A stretch of 35,421 nt of DNA from an uncultured Helicobacteraceae bacterium (GTDB lineage Bacteria; Campylobacterota; Campylobacteria; Campylobacterales; Sulfurimonadaceae). Below are positions 27,214-35,421 of this stretch, in pieces. The position numbers and the translations under genes are program-made. The notes beneath the pieces are model-generated. The model was not told where the DNA came from. It searched no databases and saw only the letters and a program-made list of their open reading frames with translations. How positions within the stretch are numbered: the stretch's first letter is position 1; every line of letters begins with the position of its first letter. The stretch is from assembly GCA_947311765.1 (NCBI GenBank), contig CAMZLS010000055.1:1-35421 (forward strand), written 5' to 3'.

Positions 27214-29472
27214 TTAATTTTTATTCTTTACATGTAAGGCGTGATACGCTTGCCCTAAAGATATGCCACCATCATTAATTGGGGTTTTTTCTTGGATAAA
27301 ATATTTAATATTGTGCTTTTGAAAAAGTGCTATTGTCTTCTCAAGAAGAACACTATTTTGAAAAACACCACCACTTAAAAGCACCTTTTTGTCTGGATAC
27401 ATCTGTGTAATAGCAAGTATCATCTTTGCAAGTGCATTAATAAACTTTATAGCGATATATTTTTTCTCTTTTTCTTGTAGTATCTCTTGCAAAAGTTTTT
27501 TATATTCTACAACTCCATCATTGATAACAAAAGTATAAGAGTCATTACTTGCATATTTGTTTGCTTCAGTTTCAAGTATCATACCGCTCTCGCCCTCATA
27601 TGCAAGTGTTCTTAAATGTCCACTCAATGCATACACTGCATCAAAAAGTCTGCCTATAGAGCTTGATTTTGGGCTATTAATCGCTCTTATATGCATAAGA
27701 TAAAAGGTCTGCAACTCCTCCTGTGTAAAAGAGTTCACAAGCTTATTTTTCATCCGTTTTATTGTATCAAAATCATACGACTCAAAAAGAAGTGAAAGAG
27801 CCACTCGCCTAGGCTCTTTAACCGCTCGCTCGCCACCCAAAAGAGAAAACTCTTCTAAATGTACTACTCTTGAATAATTTTGTGGCGAAGCTAAAAACAC
27901 CTCTCCGCCCCATAGCATCCCACTATCACCATAGCCAGTACCATCAAAAACAAAAGACAAGACCTCCTCTTGCAAGGCGTATTCCGCCATACAGGCAAGC
28001 GTGTGTGCATAATGATGCTGTACTTGTATCAGCTGAACATTCGTATGCTCTTTTATATATTTTTGCGCCCATAATGTTGTCTCATATTTTGGATGTTTGT
28101 CACACACTATAGTATCTGGTTTAAAGTTATAAAATCCACAAAAAGTCTCTACTGTTCGCGTGAAATATTCCATAGCATCAAGTGAACTCAAATCTCCAAT
28201 ATGAGGCGAAAGGACAATATTTCCATCGAAAGCAAGCGTAATAGTGCTTTTTTGATTTGCACCTAAAGCTAAAATCTTTCGCCTGCTTTTTTGCTTACAT
28301 GTAAAGCTATACGGTGCAAAACCTCGTGCAAGGCGCAGCATAATATTGTGTCCTGCAACAGTGCTCATTACACTGTCATCACAGGCATTAAGTATCTCTC
28401 TATCGTGTGTTAGAGAGATATCCACAATAAGTGGCAGTTTTGCAAAAAGCTCATTTTGATGACGAATTATTGGTTCATCACTCAAGTTTGCACTTGTAGC
28501 AACTATAGGTTTTTTCAGTTTTTTCAAAAGCAGTTCATGCAGAGGGGTATAAGGCAAAAAGACACCTAGTTTATCTATATTTGGAGCAAGCAATTTTGCT
28601 AAAGAACGAGAGCGACTCTTCTTTTTTACAAGCACAATAGGACGCTCTTTTGAGAGAATAAGTGCTCTTTGCTCTTGTGTTATATCACAAACCCTTTCTA
28701 TGGCTTTTATATTTTCAAACATAATAGCAAAAGGCTTAAAAGGGCGATATTTTTGCTTACGAAGATTTAATACTGCTTCTTCATTTGTAGCATCACAGAT
28801 GAGATGAAAGCCTCCTAAACCTTTAAGAGCAACTGTTTTTGCATCTTTTATATGCTCACACAAAGTCTCTATAAAAAAAATTTTATCTACTTTGTCTTTT
28901 TGAAGAAGATGCTCTATCTTTAATTTTGGACCACACTCATAACAAGAGATAGGTTGGGCATGGTAACGGCGATTTGTAGGATCTTTATACTCAGCTTCAC
29001 ATTGAGGACACATTGCAAATCGTCTCATCGCACTATTTTTTCTATCATAAGGAAGAGAGCGAATGATGCTATAGCGTGGTCCGCAGTGAGTGCAGTTAAT
29101 AAAAGGGTAAAGATAGCGTCTATTGCTTTTATCAAACATCTCTTTACGACACTCATCACACATAGAGATATCAGCACTAAGCATTGTTGCCACCTGCGAT
29201 TCTTTTGACTCTATAATTTCAAATTTTTCACTATTTTGCACAGCAATATCACTAAACTCTAAAGTATCTAACCTGCATAGCGGAGGTCTGTTTATCTGAA
29301 AATTTTCATAAAACAGTTCTATATTTTTTTGACTCCCCTCAATCTCAATTACGACACCTTCACCATCATTAAAGACAAAGCCTTTTAAGGAAAATTTCTC
29401 TGCGAGCATATAAACAAAAGGACGAAATCCCACCCCCTGCACTATGCCCTTTGCTATTATTCTTTTTCTCAT
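27214..29472 (-). CDS. hypF: Carbamoyltransferase HypF
   Basis: 752 residues with the full domain order: acylphosphatase (GIVQGVGFRPFVY near 9-21), two zinc-finger units (CDEC with CTHCGPRYS, CPQC with CYECGPK), YrdC-like domain (GGFHLICDATNEEA), and a Kae1/TobZ-like carbamoyl-transfer domain (HHYAHTLACMAEY, FDGTGYGDSGMLWGGE, LSGGVFQNSVL). It makes carbamoyl-AMP from carbamoyl phosphate and loads HypE. Starts nine bases after hydE. Two TTACATGTAA copies lie in it: 27228 provides the C-terminal LHVK just before the stop and 28295 provides FTCK. Confidence 0.97.
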   Translation of the reverse strand: MRKRIIAKGIVQGVGFRPFVYMLAEKFSLKGFVFNDGEGVVIEIEGSQKNIELFYENFQINRPPLCRLDTLEFSDIAVQNSEKFEIIESKESQVATMLSADISMCDECRKEMFDKSNRRYLYPFINCTHCGPRYSIIRSLPYDRKNSAMRRFAMCPQCEAEYKDPTNRRYHAQPISCYECGPKLKIEHLLQKDKVDKIFFIETLCEHIKDAKTVALKGLGGFHLICDATNEEAVLNLRKQKYRPFKPFAIMFENIKAIERVCDITQEQRALILSKERPIVLVKKKSRSRSLAKLLAPNIDKLGVFLPYTPLHELLLKKLKKPIVATSANLSDEPIIRHQNELFAKLPLIVDISLTHDREILNACDDSVMSTVAGHNIMLRLARGFAPYSFTCKQKSRRKILALGANQKSTITLAFDGNIVLSPHIGDLSSLDAMEYFTRTVETFCGFYNFKPDTIVCDKHPKYETTLWAQKYIKEHTNVQLIQVQHHYAHTLACMAEYALQEEVLSFVFDGTGYGDSGMLWGGEVFLASPQNYSRVVHLEEFSLLGGERAVKEPRRVALSLLFESYDFDTIKRMKNKLVNSFTQEELQTFYLMHIRAINSPKSSSIGRLFDAVYALSGHLRTLAYEGESGMILETEANKYASNDSYTFVINDGVVEYKKLLQEILQEKEKKYIAIKFINALAKMILAITQMYPDKKVLLSGGVFQNSVLLEKTIALFQKHNIKYFIQEKTPINDGGISLGQAYHALHVKNKN

Positions 29473-29481
29473 AAAAAGTAA

Positions 29482-31152
29482 CTATTCAGCATCTATTTCC
29501 ATGCCACCATAAAACATATTTATTCCATCGACAGGCATCTGATTATTGAAATATATCTTATGATTAACTGATATCTCTTTGCTCATTTTTGAAAACAGGT
29601 GTCTATTTCCTAAAAGTGAACCCGTTACGACAACAGATGTTATGCTCATGTTTTGCTTAATCTCATCTAGTTCATTTGATAAAAATTCTAAAAAACTTTC
29701 GATAACTCCATAAGATAATGTTCCTTGATCAACACCAGCCAACTTAAAACTCATCGCTGTTCTGATACACATATAAGGATCAAGATAAGCTTTATTTTCA
29801 ATTTTCAGAAGCTTATAGTCTATTCTAGGACCTTTTGTGCCCATAAATGAAAGCGCACTATTTTCCAAGACTTCTGCCGCTATTAGAGGATCATCACTTT
29901 TTGAAAAGTTTAATATAATACTAACAACTCCCCATAATCTATAAATATTAAACTCTTTTTCTTTGAAAACTATTTTAGAAATCTTCTCATAAAGCTCTGG
30001 AAACTTTCTTTTATAGTTTTGAACTATTTTTTCACCTGTTTCATTTGTAGCAACAATATGCTGAAAAATTTCTTCTATTGAATTAAATGTAAAATCAAAA
30101 GATAAATACTTGATAAGTCCGTATTTTTTTCCATATATCAAGATATTATTTTCATATTTTTTACTTAGATTAATCCCAGCTATATTTTCATCTTCTAATT
30201 GATGTTCTTTTATAACAGAATTAAATGAACCGATACAGGCTACGACATTTTTATCTTGAATTGGAAATTGCATTAAGCCTTTTTCTCCAGAAATAATAGC
30301 AACACTTTTTTCAGAAGCAACTATCTCAATTGGTTCAAGCTTTTCTTTGAAATCAACAAGGAGTAATTTCGACTCTGTTTCAATTTTTTCATCTGTAATA
30401 AAAATAACATCTACACCTATCTTATGAAGTTCTTGCATAAGAAGATAAAGTATAAAATCATCCGCAAGCTTATAGCGAACAAGCTCAGTCTCTACTTCAT
30501 AGTCCATGGCAAATTTTATCTTGTTTTTAAGCTTAATAAGAGGCTTCTCAAAGGATCCCAATGCCATTATCTCGTGCGTTTCAACATTTGCGTATTTTTC
30601 AATTGTTGCGAGATCATATGCAATAATATCAAAAGAAAGAGTGTTGCATGTTTTATCAGGTACGCCTATATAATATTTTCCATAAAAAGTATTAATCTCT
30701 ACTTTTTTACCCTCTTTTATCTCATTTGCTGCTAATGCAATCTCTTGCTTATAACTTCGGTTTTCTCCTTGAATACCATAACCACAAACTTCACATTCTG
30801 TGAAAATATTATAAAAATTTTCATCTTCTTGATCTGTAACTTTTTTCATACATTTTGGGCAAAAAGGAAGCTTAAATTTTTCAGTTTCTACACAAGAACT
30901 CTCTTCTTTGGGCATCTCTTCTAGTATCTGTGCGCTACTTTCATATAAGAATATAGAGTGAGGGAGAGCAGAAGCAAAAGCCGTAGAAAATTCTTCCAAG
31001 GTTTCTATACTCTCTGATTCAACATATAATTTCAGTGTGAAATGTTCTCTTAATATTTTTCCGCTTAGATCAAACTCATCCAATGTTTGTGTAAAAATCT
31101 TCTCACACACTAAAGAAGAACTTCTATAGTCTAGGTTAAATTCCAGTATCAT
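29482..31152 (-). CDS. hydE: HydE, HypF-related protein of the Wolinella-type hyd operon
   Basis: 556 residues. Position directly after hydD and its features fit HydE of the hydABCDE operons of Wolinella and Helicobacter, a protein of unclear biochemical role related to HypF. A single zinc ribbon is present (FCPKC and CEVCGYG, about residues 96-125), and the C-terminal part keeps the late HypF-like glycine motif as VVVTGSLLGNRHLF. The acylphosphatase catalytic region and the paired zinc fingers of HypF are absent. It overlaps hydD by 17 bp. It is not the radical-SAM HydE of [FeFe]-hydrogenases. Confidence 0.8.
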   Translation of the reverse strand: MILEFNLDYRSSSLVCEKIFTQTLDEFDLSGKILREHFTLKLYVESESIETLEEFSTAFASALPHSIFLYESSAQILEEMPKEESSCVETEKFKLPFCPKCMKKVTDQEDENFYNIFTECEVCGYGIQGENRSYKQEIALAANEIKEGKKVEINTFYGKYYIGVPDKTCNTLSFDIIAYDLATIEKYANVETHEIMALGSFEKPLIKLKNKIKFAMDYEVETELVRYKLADDFILYLLMQELHKIGVDVIFITDEKIETESKLLLVDFKEKLEPIEIVASEKSVAIISGEKGLMQFPIQDKNVVACIGSFNSVIKEHQLEDENIAGINLSKKYENNILIYGKKYGLIKYLSFDFTFNSIEEIFQHIVATNETGEKIVQNYKRKFPELYEKISKIVFKEKEFNIYRLWGVVSIILNFSKSDDPLIAAEVLENSALSFMGTKGPRIDYKLLKIENKAYLDPYMCIRTAMSFKLAGVDQGTLSYGVIESFLEFLSNELDEIKQNMSITSVVVTGSLLGNRHLFSKMSKEISVNHKIYFNNQMPVDGINMFYGGMEIDAE

Positions 31153-31696
31153 ATTCTACGCCTTTTGTATAAGTGCTACTTGCTATATCTGTAATCGTTA
31201 AATTATTTTTAATTTTCACATTAACTCCAATTTTTTCAAGATAATCTATAATTACTTTTTCCATCGTAACACTTGCTTTTATCACCTCTTGCGTCATAGT
31301 AAATGTACTATCTTCCCCGATAACATACGGGATAACGCCAACTATTTTAACAGGAGGAAGATCTTCCATCATGTCAATCATTTGGAGAGTCTGAAGCATC
31401 TCTACCTCGTGAGCACTTCCATTCCATTTGATATGTTCTGGCATATCGCTAAATTCAAAAGAGTAAACATCTCCAATTTTCCCATCATCAACCTTTACAC
31501 AGTCAATCATCACAACTCTGTCATATTGCGTAATAATTGGTATCAGTCTATGCGCTAGCGTACCGCCATCAACAACATCTACATTATGTTTTGAAGACGA
31601 AAATTGATATTTTTCTTCTATAAGATTTGCAAGATGTGGACCTAATCCCTCATCTCCAAAAAGTATATTTCCAATGCCTAAGATTAAAATTTCCAA
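31136..31696 (-). CDS. hydD: Hydrogenase maturation endopeptidase HydD
   Basis: 186 residues. It removes the C-terminal tail of HydB once nickel is inserted. The nickel-sensing ligands of the HyaD/HybD family are E16 (FGDEGLG), D65 (MIDCVK) and H96 (SAHEVEM). The start is TTG with AAAGGA upstream, matching the family N-terminus EILILGIGNILFGD. It is separated from hydC by 116 bp containing a strong hairpin. Confidence 0.93.
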   Translation of the reverse strand: MEILILGIGNILFGDEGLGPHLANLIEEKYQFSSSKHNVDVVDGGTLAHRLIPIITQYDRVVMIDCVKVDDGKIGDVYSFEFSDMPEHIKWNGSAHEVEMLQTLQMIDMMEDLPPVKIVGVIPYVIGEDSTFTMTQEVIKASVTMEKVIIDYLEKIGVNVKIKNNLTITDIASSTYTKGVEYDTGI

Positions 31697-31784
31697 ATAT
31701 TTTCCTTTATTGTAAACGATTTAGAGTTTAAAAGCTTCTTGATTTATTTAGTATATGCAAGTAAATTATATTCATGAATGATAC

Positions 31785-31810
31785 TTATACTCAGAAAAAT
31801 CTGAGTATAA
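31785..31810. terminator. Perfect 10-bp hairpin between hydC and hydD
   Basis: TTATACTCAG (31785-31794) and CTGAGTATAA (31801-31810) form a perfect stem with a six-base A/T loop, starting three bases after the hydC stop. It has no T-tract in the direction of hyd transcription, so an mRNA-stabilising or processing hairpin or a partial attenuator is as likely as a terminator. A separate palindrome ATTCATGAAT is just downstream (near 31769-31778). Confidence 0.5.
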
Positions 31811-31812
31811 AA

Positions 31813-32514
31813 CTAATGTTTTTTATGCCATTTTAAACCAGAAAAAATTGCATCCATTGCGCCTTCTTTTCCAAATATTGCATTATAAACAGCCATATAA
31901 ACGTGCCCAAGAATAAATAATATCACACCCCACATTGTAAGGTGATGTATTGTTCTCACATTAGCAAGACCACCCATCATTGCTTCAAACGCTCTCATTG
32001 TACCATAGATAAGATTAGAAAAACCATCATGATAAACATGCACATAGAGTATCAATCCTGTTAGTATTAAAGCAACCATCATCAAATAGAAACCCGTGTA
32101 TGCCATAAACTGTAAAGGATTATAAACACCATTTAATTTTGGATGCTTTGTAATTAACAAATAGTATCCAATTTGTTTAATCCAAACCTTTGGATTTACT
32201 ATATCTTTTATTGATTTTCTTTCAATTTCATGTTTTTTTCCAAAGATAAAAAGATAACTTTTAAAAACAACCACCGATAGAAGAATAAAACCAAAAACAA
32301 CATGCCAAAATCTAAAAAGTGCTTGCATAAAGTTATCTGGTTGCGCACTTGGTATTGATGCAACAAACGGCTCAGCTATATAAAACCCCGTAATAATTAA
32401 TACAACTATAGAGAGTGCGCGTATCCAGTGTTGCCATCTGTATAGCGAGGTAAACTCTTCTTCTTTTTCATATTCACACTTGCTTTCTACAAAAGCTTCA
32501 TTAGTTGTCTGCAT
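31813..32514 (-). CDS. hydC: Ni/Fe-hydrogenase cytochrome b subunit HydC
   Basis: 233 residues, inner-membrane dihaem cytochrome b that anchors HydAB and passes electrons from H2 to the quinone pool. Four membrane segments are at about 31-48, 70-90, 138-160 and 192-213. Candidate haem ligands are H29, H71, H190/H191 and H204 (GHVYM). The family motif WQHWIRA lies at 28-33. A strong GAGGAG precedes the ATG and overlaps the hydB stop region. Confidence 0.95.
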   Translation of the reverse strand: MQTTNEAFVESKCEYEKEEEFTSLYRWQHWIRALSIVVLIITGFYIAEPFVASIPSAQPDNFMQALFRFWHVVFGFILLSVVVFKSYLFIFGKKHEIERKSIKDIVNPKVWIKQIGYYLLITKHPKLNGVYNPLQFMAYTGFYLMMVALILTGLILYVHVYHDGFSNLIYGTMRAFEAMMGGLANVRTIHHLTMWGVILFILGHVYMAVYNAIFGKEGAMDAIFSGLKWHKKH

Positions 32515-32524
32515 TTTTCACTCC

Positions 32525-34393
32525 TCAAACGCTACAAACGCCACCGTAAAGTGGGTCAACTTTATATTCACTAAGCTTATTGCCTTTTGTATCCATTACA
32601 TGAACAGCACACGCAATACATGGGTCATAAGAGTGAATAATTCTAATAATTTCCAAAGGTTGTGTAAGATCTAAGATTTTTAGACCTATTAAGTCTGCTT
32701 CATAAGGACCTTTTTTTCCTTGTGCGTCTATTGGTCCAGCATTCCATGTTGAGGGAACTACTGCTTGATAGTTTTCAACAACACCATTTTTTATACGTAC
32801 CCAATGCGAAAGCATTCCTCTAGGCACATCACCCATACCAACACCTTTATACTCTTTATCATTATCAATAGTATAAGTAGCGCAAGTTTCTTGATCTACT
32901 TTAGTGTTTTCTATAAGGTTATTAAATGCAGTCAGCCCATAATCGGCAATTAGCTTAGCTTGAAGCATTCTTCCTGCTGTTCTTCCTAAAGTTGAAAACA
33001 GTGCCGTAGTTGGAATTCCTGTCTCTTCAAGAAATTCATTTACAATCTTCACAACTCTTTTATTACCTTTTGCATAACTTACCAATATAACAGCTAAAGG
33101 ACCAACCTCCATAGGTTCTCCATCATATCTTGGAGACTTAATCCAACTATACTTTCCATTTGGATCAATATTTTTAGAGTGAATCATCCCTCCATCAGGT
33201 CCAACACTTTCACCATCAACAAAACCAGTATAATTTCCTTCTGTTTTTCCATCATACGGATGTAGTGGTTCGTCATCTTGATACCATGAATGAGTTGCTT
33301 CTTCTGTAATTTTTGATATATCAAGATCAAAAGTTTTTGTAAGATCTCCATCCATAATAATACCACTATCAAAAAGATAATCATTACGACCAAGCATCAT
33401 GCTTTTAAAAGACATGAAATTTTTCACACCCATTGGCTTCATGACAGATGGTTCAGTTTTATACATCTCAGCCGCCATAACAATATCAGCATAATATGCA
33501 TTATTAACAAAGTCTGCAAGTTTTTTAAATTTAACCATAAACTCACCCATTCTTGCAGGGTCAAGCATATCCATTACACAGGTAACTCCGCCTACAACTA
33601 AACTTTGTGGGTGCGGATTTTTTCCACCAAAAATTGCTTGCATCTGAGCTACAATTCTCTGCATTTCAAGTGCTTTTAAATAGTGAGCAAGCACAATAAG
33701 ATTTTGCTCTGGTGTAAACTTATATGTTCCATGTCCCCAATATGCATTAGCGAATGGTCCTAATCCTTGTGGGTGTTGTGCAAATTTTGTAACTTTTTCT
33801 TGAACTTTTATTAAATCATTCTCTCCAGTCGCGATAGGGCTTTTTGAATATTTAAATGCTAATTTACTAGCTTTGGCAGGATCGGCACTTAATGCTGAAA
33901 CAATATCTGCCCAATCAACACCATGTAGGTGATAAAAATGAACAACATGGTCATGTAAAAAAAGTGCCTGATCCATTAGAGATCTTACTAGTTCTGCGTT
34001 ATAAGGAATAGTAATTCCTAGTGCATCTTCCATCGCCATTGTGCTTTTCAAATAGTGAGAGTAAGTACAAACTCCACAAATTCTTTGCATAATCAAAGGG
34101 ACATTTCTTGGATCTCTTCCTTTTGCAATAACTTCTAAACCTCTCCATAAAGTGGAGGACACAAAAGCATCTTGAACTATGCCCTCATCATCTACGATCA
34201 CCTCTGCTCTTAAATGCCCTTCTATTCTAGTAATTGGATCAACTACAACTCTTTTTGGTCCCGATGGCAGTGTATGCTCTTGCGCTTCACTCACTTTTTC
34301 CTCCTTGGTATTATCTCTTGTGTGCTTCATAGTAAATTTTTTTGCTTCTATTCTTGCTTCCATCAAATGGGGCTTTTGAATACTTTCATCCAT
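32525..34393 (-). CDS. hydB: [NiFe]-hydrogenase large subunit HydB
   Basis: 622 residues holding the Ni-Fe site. L1 is R104-I-C106-G-V-C109 and L2 is D-P-C592-I-A-C595-A-V-H598, followed by a 24-residue tail that HydD should remove after His598. The motif VVVDPITRIEGHLR, normally at the very N-terminus, begins only near residue 49, so there is a charged extension of about 47 residues. I start at the ATG at 34393 (AGGACGG upstream); a TTG one codon earlier is in frame. It lies 14 bp after hydA and belongs with the group 1b-type uptake enzymes. Confidence 0.96.
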   Translation of the reverse strand: MDESIQKPHLMEARIEAKKFTMKHTRDNTKEEKVSEAQEHTLPSGPKRVVVDPITRIEGHLRAEVIVDDEGIVQDAFVSSTLWRGLEVIAKGRDPRNVPLIMQRICGVCTYSHYLKSTMAMEDALGITIPYNAELVRSLMDQALFLHDHVVHFYHLHGVDWADIVSALSADPAKASKLAFKYSKSPIATGENDLIKVQEKVTKFAQHPQGLGPFANAYWGHGTYKFTPEQNLIVLAHYLKALEMQRIVAQMQAIFGGKNPHPQSLVVGGVTCVMDMLDPARMGEFMVKFKKLADFVNNAYYADIVMAAEMYKTEPSVMKPMGVKNFMSFKSMMLGRNDYLFDSGIIMDGDLTKTFDLDISKITEEATHSWYQDDEPLHPYDGKTEGNYTGFVDGESVGPDGGMIHSKNIDPNGKYSWIKSPRYDGEPMEVGPLAVILVSYAKGNKRVVKIVNEFLEETGIPTTALFSTLGRTAGRMLQAKLIADYGLTAFNNLIENTKVDQETCATYTIDNDKEYKGVGMGDVPRGMLSHWVRIKNGVVENYQAVVPSTWNAGPIDAQGKKGPYEADLIGLKILDLTQPLEIIRIIHSYDPCIACAVHVMDTKGNKLSEYKVDPLYGGVCSV

Positions 34394-34407
34394 CAAAATT
34401 TACCGTC

Positions 34408-35421
34408 CTATTCTTTTGGTGGCTTCGCAGCAGATAAAGCGGCATGCGCAGCTATACCTATCCCTGTAACCGTCAATAGAGCTAAACCTATTTTATCTGC
34501 CGTAGCATCTGCGCCTAAACCACCAAGTGCAGTATGATAAAGATTATCTTTGAGTGGCTCATTTACTGTCCCCATGGTATCCCAAAAATTTGGTTCACTA
34601 CATCCGATACAACCAAAACCAGCTTGTACAGGCCAAGATGTTCCTTGATTAAATTTTTGTTTAGAACAGTTGTTAAAAGTATATGGGCCTTTGCAGCCTA
34701 CCTTATAAAGACAGTAACCATCTTTTGCGCCTTCATCACCAAATTTCTCTACAAACTCACCTGCATCAAAATGCCCACGACGCTCACAAAGATCATGAAT
34801 TCTCAATCTATAAGCCCACTTAGGACGATTATAAACATCAAGAGCTGGGAGTGTGCCATAAAGCAAATAATGCAGTAAAGTTCCTACGATATTCTTTTCA
34901 CTTGGAGGACATCCAGGTACATTAATCACAGTTTTATCTGTTACTTCACTAAGAGATACTGCATTTGAAGGATTTGGCGCAGCAGCTTGAACCCCACCAA
35001 AAGCAGAACATGTTCCTATTGCAAATATTGCAGCAGCATGTTCTGCAGCATGTTTCGCCGAAGCTTTACCTGTTTTTCCATGCCCACCAATAGTTAAATA
35101 ATGCTCAGTATCAGCACTTGGAATACCGCCCTCAACCATTAAAATATATCTACCCTTATATTTCTCTATAGAGTTTTCAAGGTTTTGCTCAGCTTGCCAA
35201 CCAGCAGCGGTCATAAGTGTCTCTTGATATTCCAATGATACATAGTCAAAAATCAAACTATCTATTGAAGGGTTTGCTGAACGCAACAGTGACTCCGTAC
35301 AGCCTGTGCATTCTGCCATGTGCAACCAAATGATCGGTAATCTATCAGCAACTTTTACAGCCTCAGCCATAAGCGGTGTGAAATTTGAAGGAAGTGCCAA
35401 CATTGCAGTAAAAGCTCCTGC
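34408..35421 (-). CDS. hydA: [NiFe]-hydrogenase small subunit HydA (5' end cut by the window)
   Basis: The electron-transfer subunit with three Fe-S clusters; at least 337 residues are visible. The frame is open through the window end (AGAFTA before the first visible Met), so the Tat signal start is outside. Proximal cluster ligands: ECTGCTES, GTCSAFGG and GCPPSEKN. Distal/medial ligands: HDLCERRGHF, and NNCSKQKFNQ with GFGCIGCSEPNFWD. A C-terminal hydrophobic helix (LALLTVTGIGIAAHAAL) anchors it to the membrane. The proximal motif is the ordinary CTGC, without the extra cysteines of oxygen-tolerant enzymes. Confidence 0.95.
   Translation of the reverse strand, partial: AGAFTAMLALPSNFTPLMAEAVKVADRLPIIWLHMAECTGCTESLLRSANPSIDSLIFDYVSLEYQETLMTAAGWQAEQNLENSIEKYKGRYILMVEGGIPSADTEHYLTIGGHGKTGKASAKHAAEHAAAIFAIGTCSAFGGVQAAAPNPSNAVSLSEVTDKTVINVPGCPPSEKNIVGTLLHYLLYGTLPALDVYNRPKWAYRLRIHDLCERRGHFDAGEFVEKFGDEGAKDGYCLYKVGCKGPYTFNNCSKQKFNQGTSWPVQAGFGCIGCSEPNFWDTMGTVNEPLKDNLYHTALGGLGADATADKIGLALLTVTGIGIAAHAALSAAKPPKE

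Noticed and set aside
29482-31152. Radical-SAM HydE of [FeFe]-hydrogenase maturation
   Set aside because: No CxxxCxxC SAM motif; the neighbours are [NiFe] genes and the protein has a HypF-like zinc ribbon.

Overview
The window looks like a chromosomal segment of an AT-rich, hydrogen-oxidising member of the Campylobacterota (former Epsilonproteobacteria). A Sulfurimonas/Sulfuricurvum/Wolinella-like relative fits best, but the genus is an inference. The main support is a Wolinella-type membrane-bound uptake [NiFe]-hydrogenase locus (hydABCDE) followed by a full set of hyp maturation genes. Many small, tightly overlapping operons and frequent TTG starts also fit.

Layout. 16-289: a large fold-back repeat element (35 bp terminal inverted repeats plus two internal hairpin arms) that ends exactly at the ATG of a small membrane-protein gene (290-799). 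818-6272, minus strand: an overlapping operon for coenzyme-B12 glutamate mutase (glmS, glmE, glmL), an AMP-forming acyl/aminoacyl ligase and a family II pyrophosphatase; an RraA/HMG-aldolase-like gene diverges from it. 6959-8896: a YyaL/DUF255 thioredoxin-domain protein. 9084-14691, plus strand: mobB, fbp, a small Cys-rich protein, metG, an orphan Mur-ligase-N-terminal-like protein and an orphan Tat/lipoprotein DctP. 14791-19542, minus strand: atpB, ribF, tlyA, an outer-membrane beta-barrel and ligA. 19623-20363: a 32-codon ORF and a zinc-ribbon methyltransferase. 20395-35421, minus strand: the hydrogenase region, in transcription order hydA, hydB, hydC, hydD, hydE, hypF, hypB, hypC, hypD, an antitoxin/toxin pair, hypE, hypX (frameshifted) and hypA.

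How the hydrogenase genes work together: HydA/HydB form the periplasm-facing enzyme and HydC passes electrons to quinone. HydD trims the HydB C-terminus. HypF/HypE make the CN ligands, HypC/HypD assemble Fe(CN)2CO, HypA/HypB insert Ni, and HypX would supply CO under aerobic conditions. Three things interrupt this locus: a transposase-derived gene on the opposite strand between hypB and hypF, a PemK/MazF-type toxin-antitoxin cassette between hypD and hypE, and a single-base frameshift in hypX.

The most unexpected signal spans most of the window. The 10-bp palindrome TTACATGTAA occurs 20 times by my reading. Seventeen copies lie inside coding sequence, always in one of the two stop-free frames, so they impose recurring L/F-T-C and L-H-V residues on unrelated proteins. 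It behaves like a highly iterated palindrome (compare HIP1 of cyanobacteria) and I know of no described function for it.
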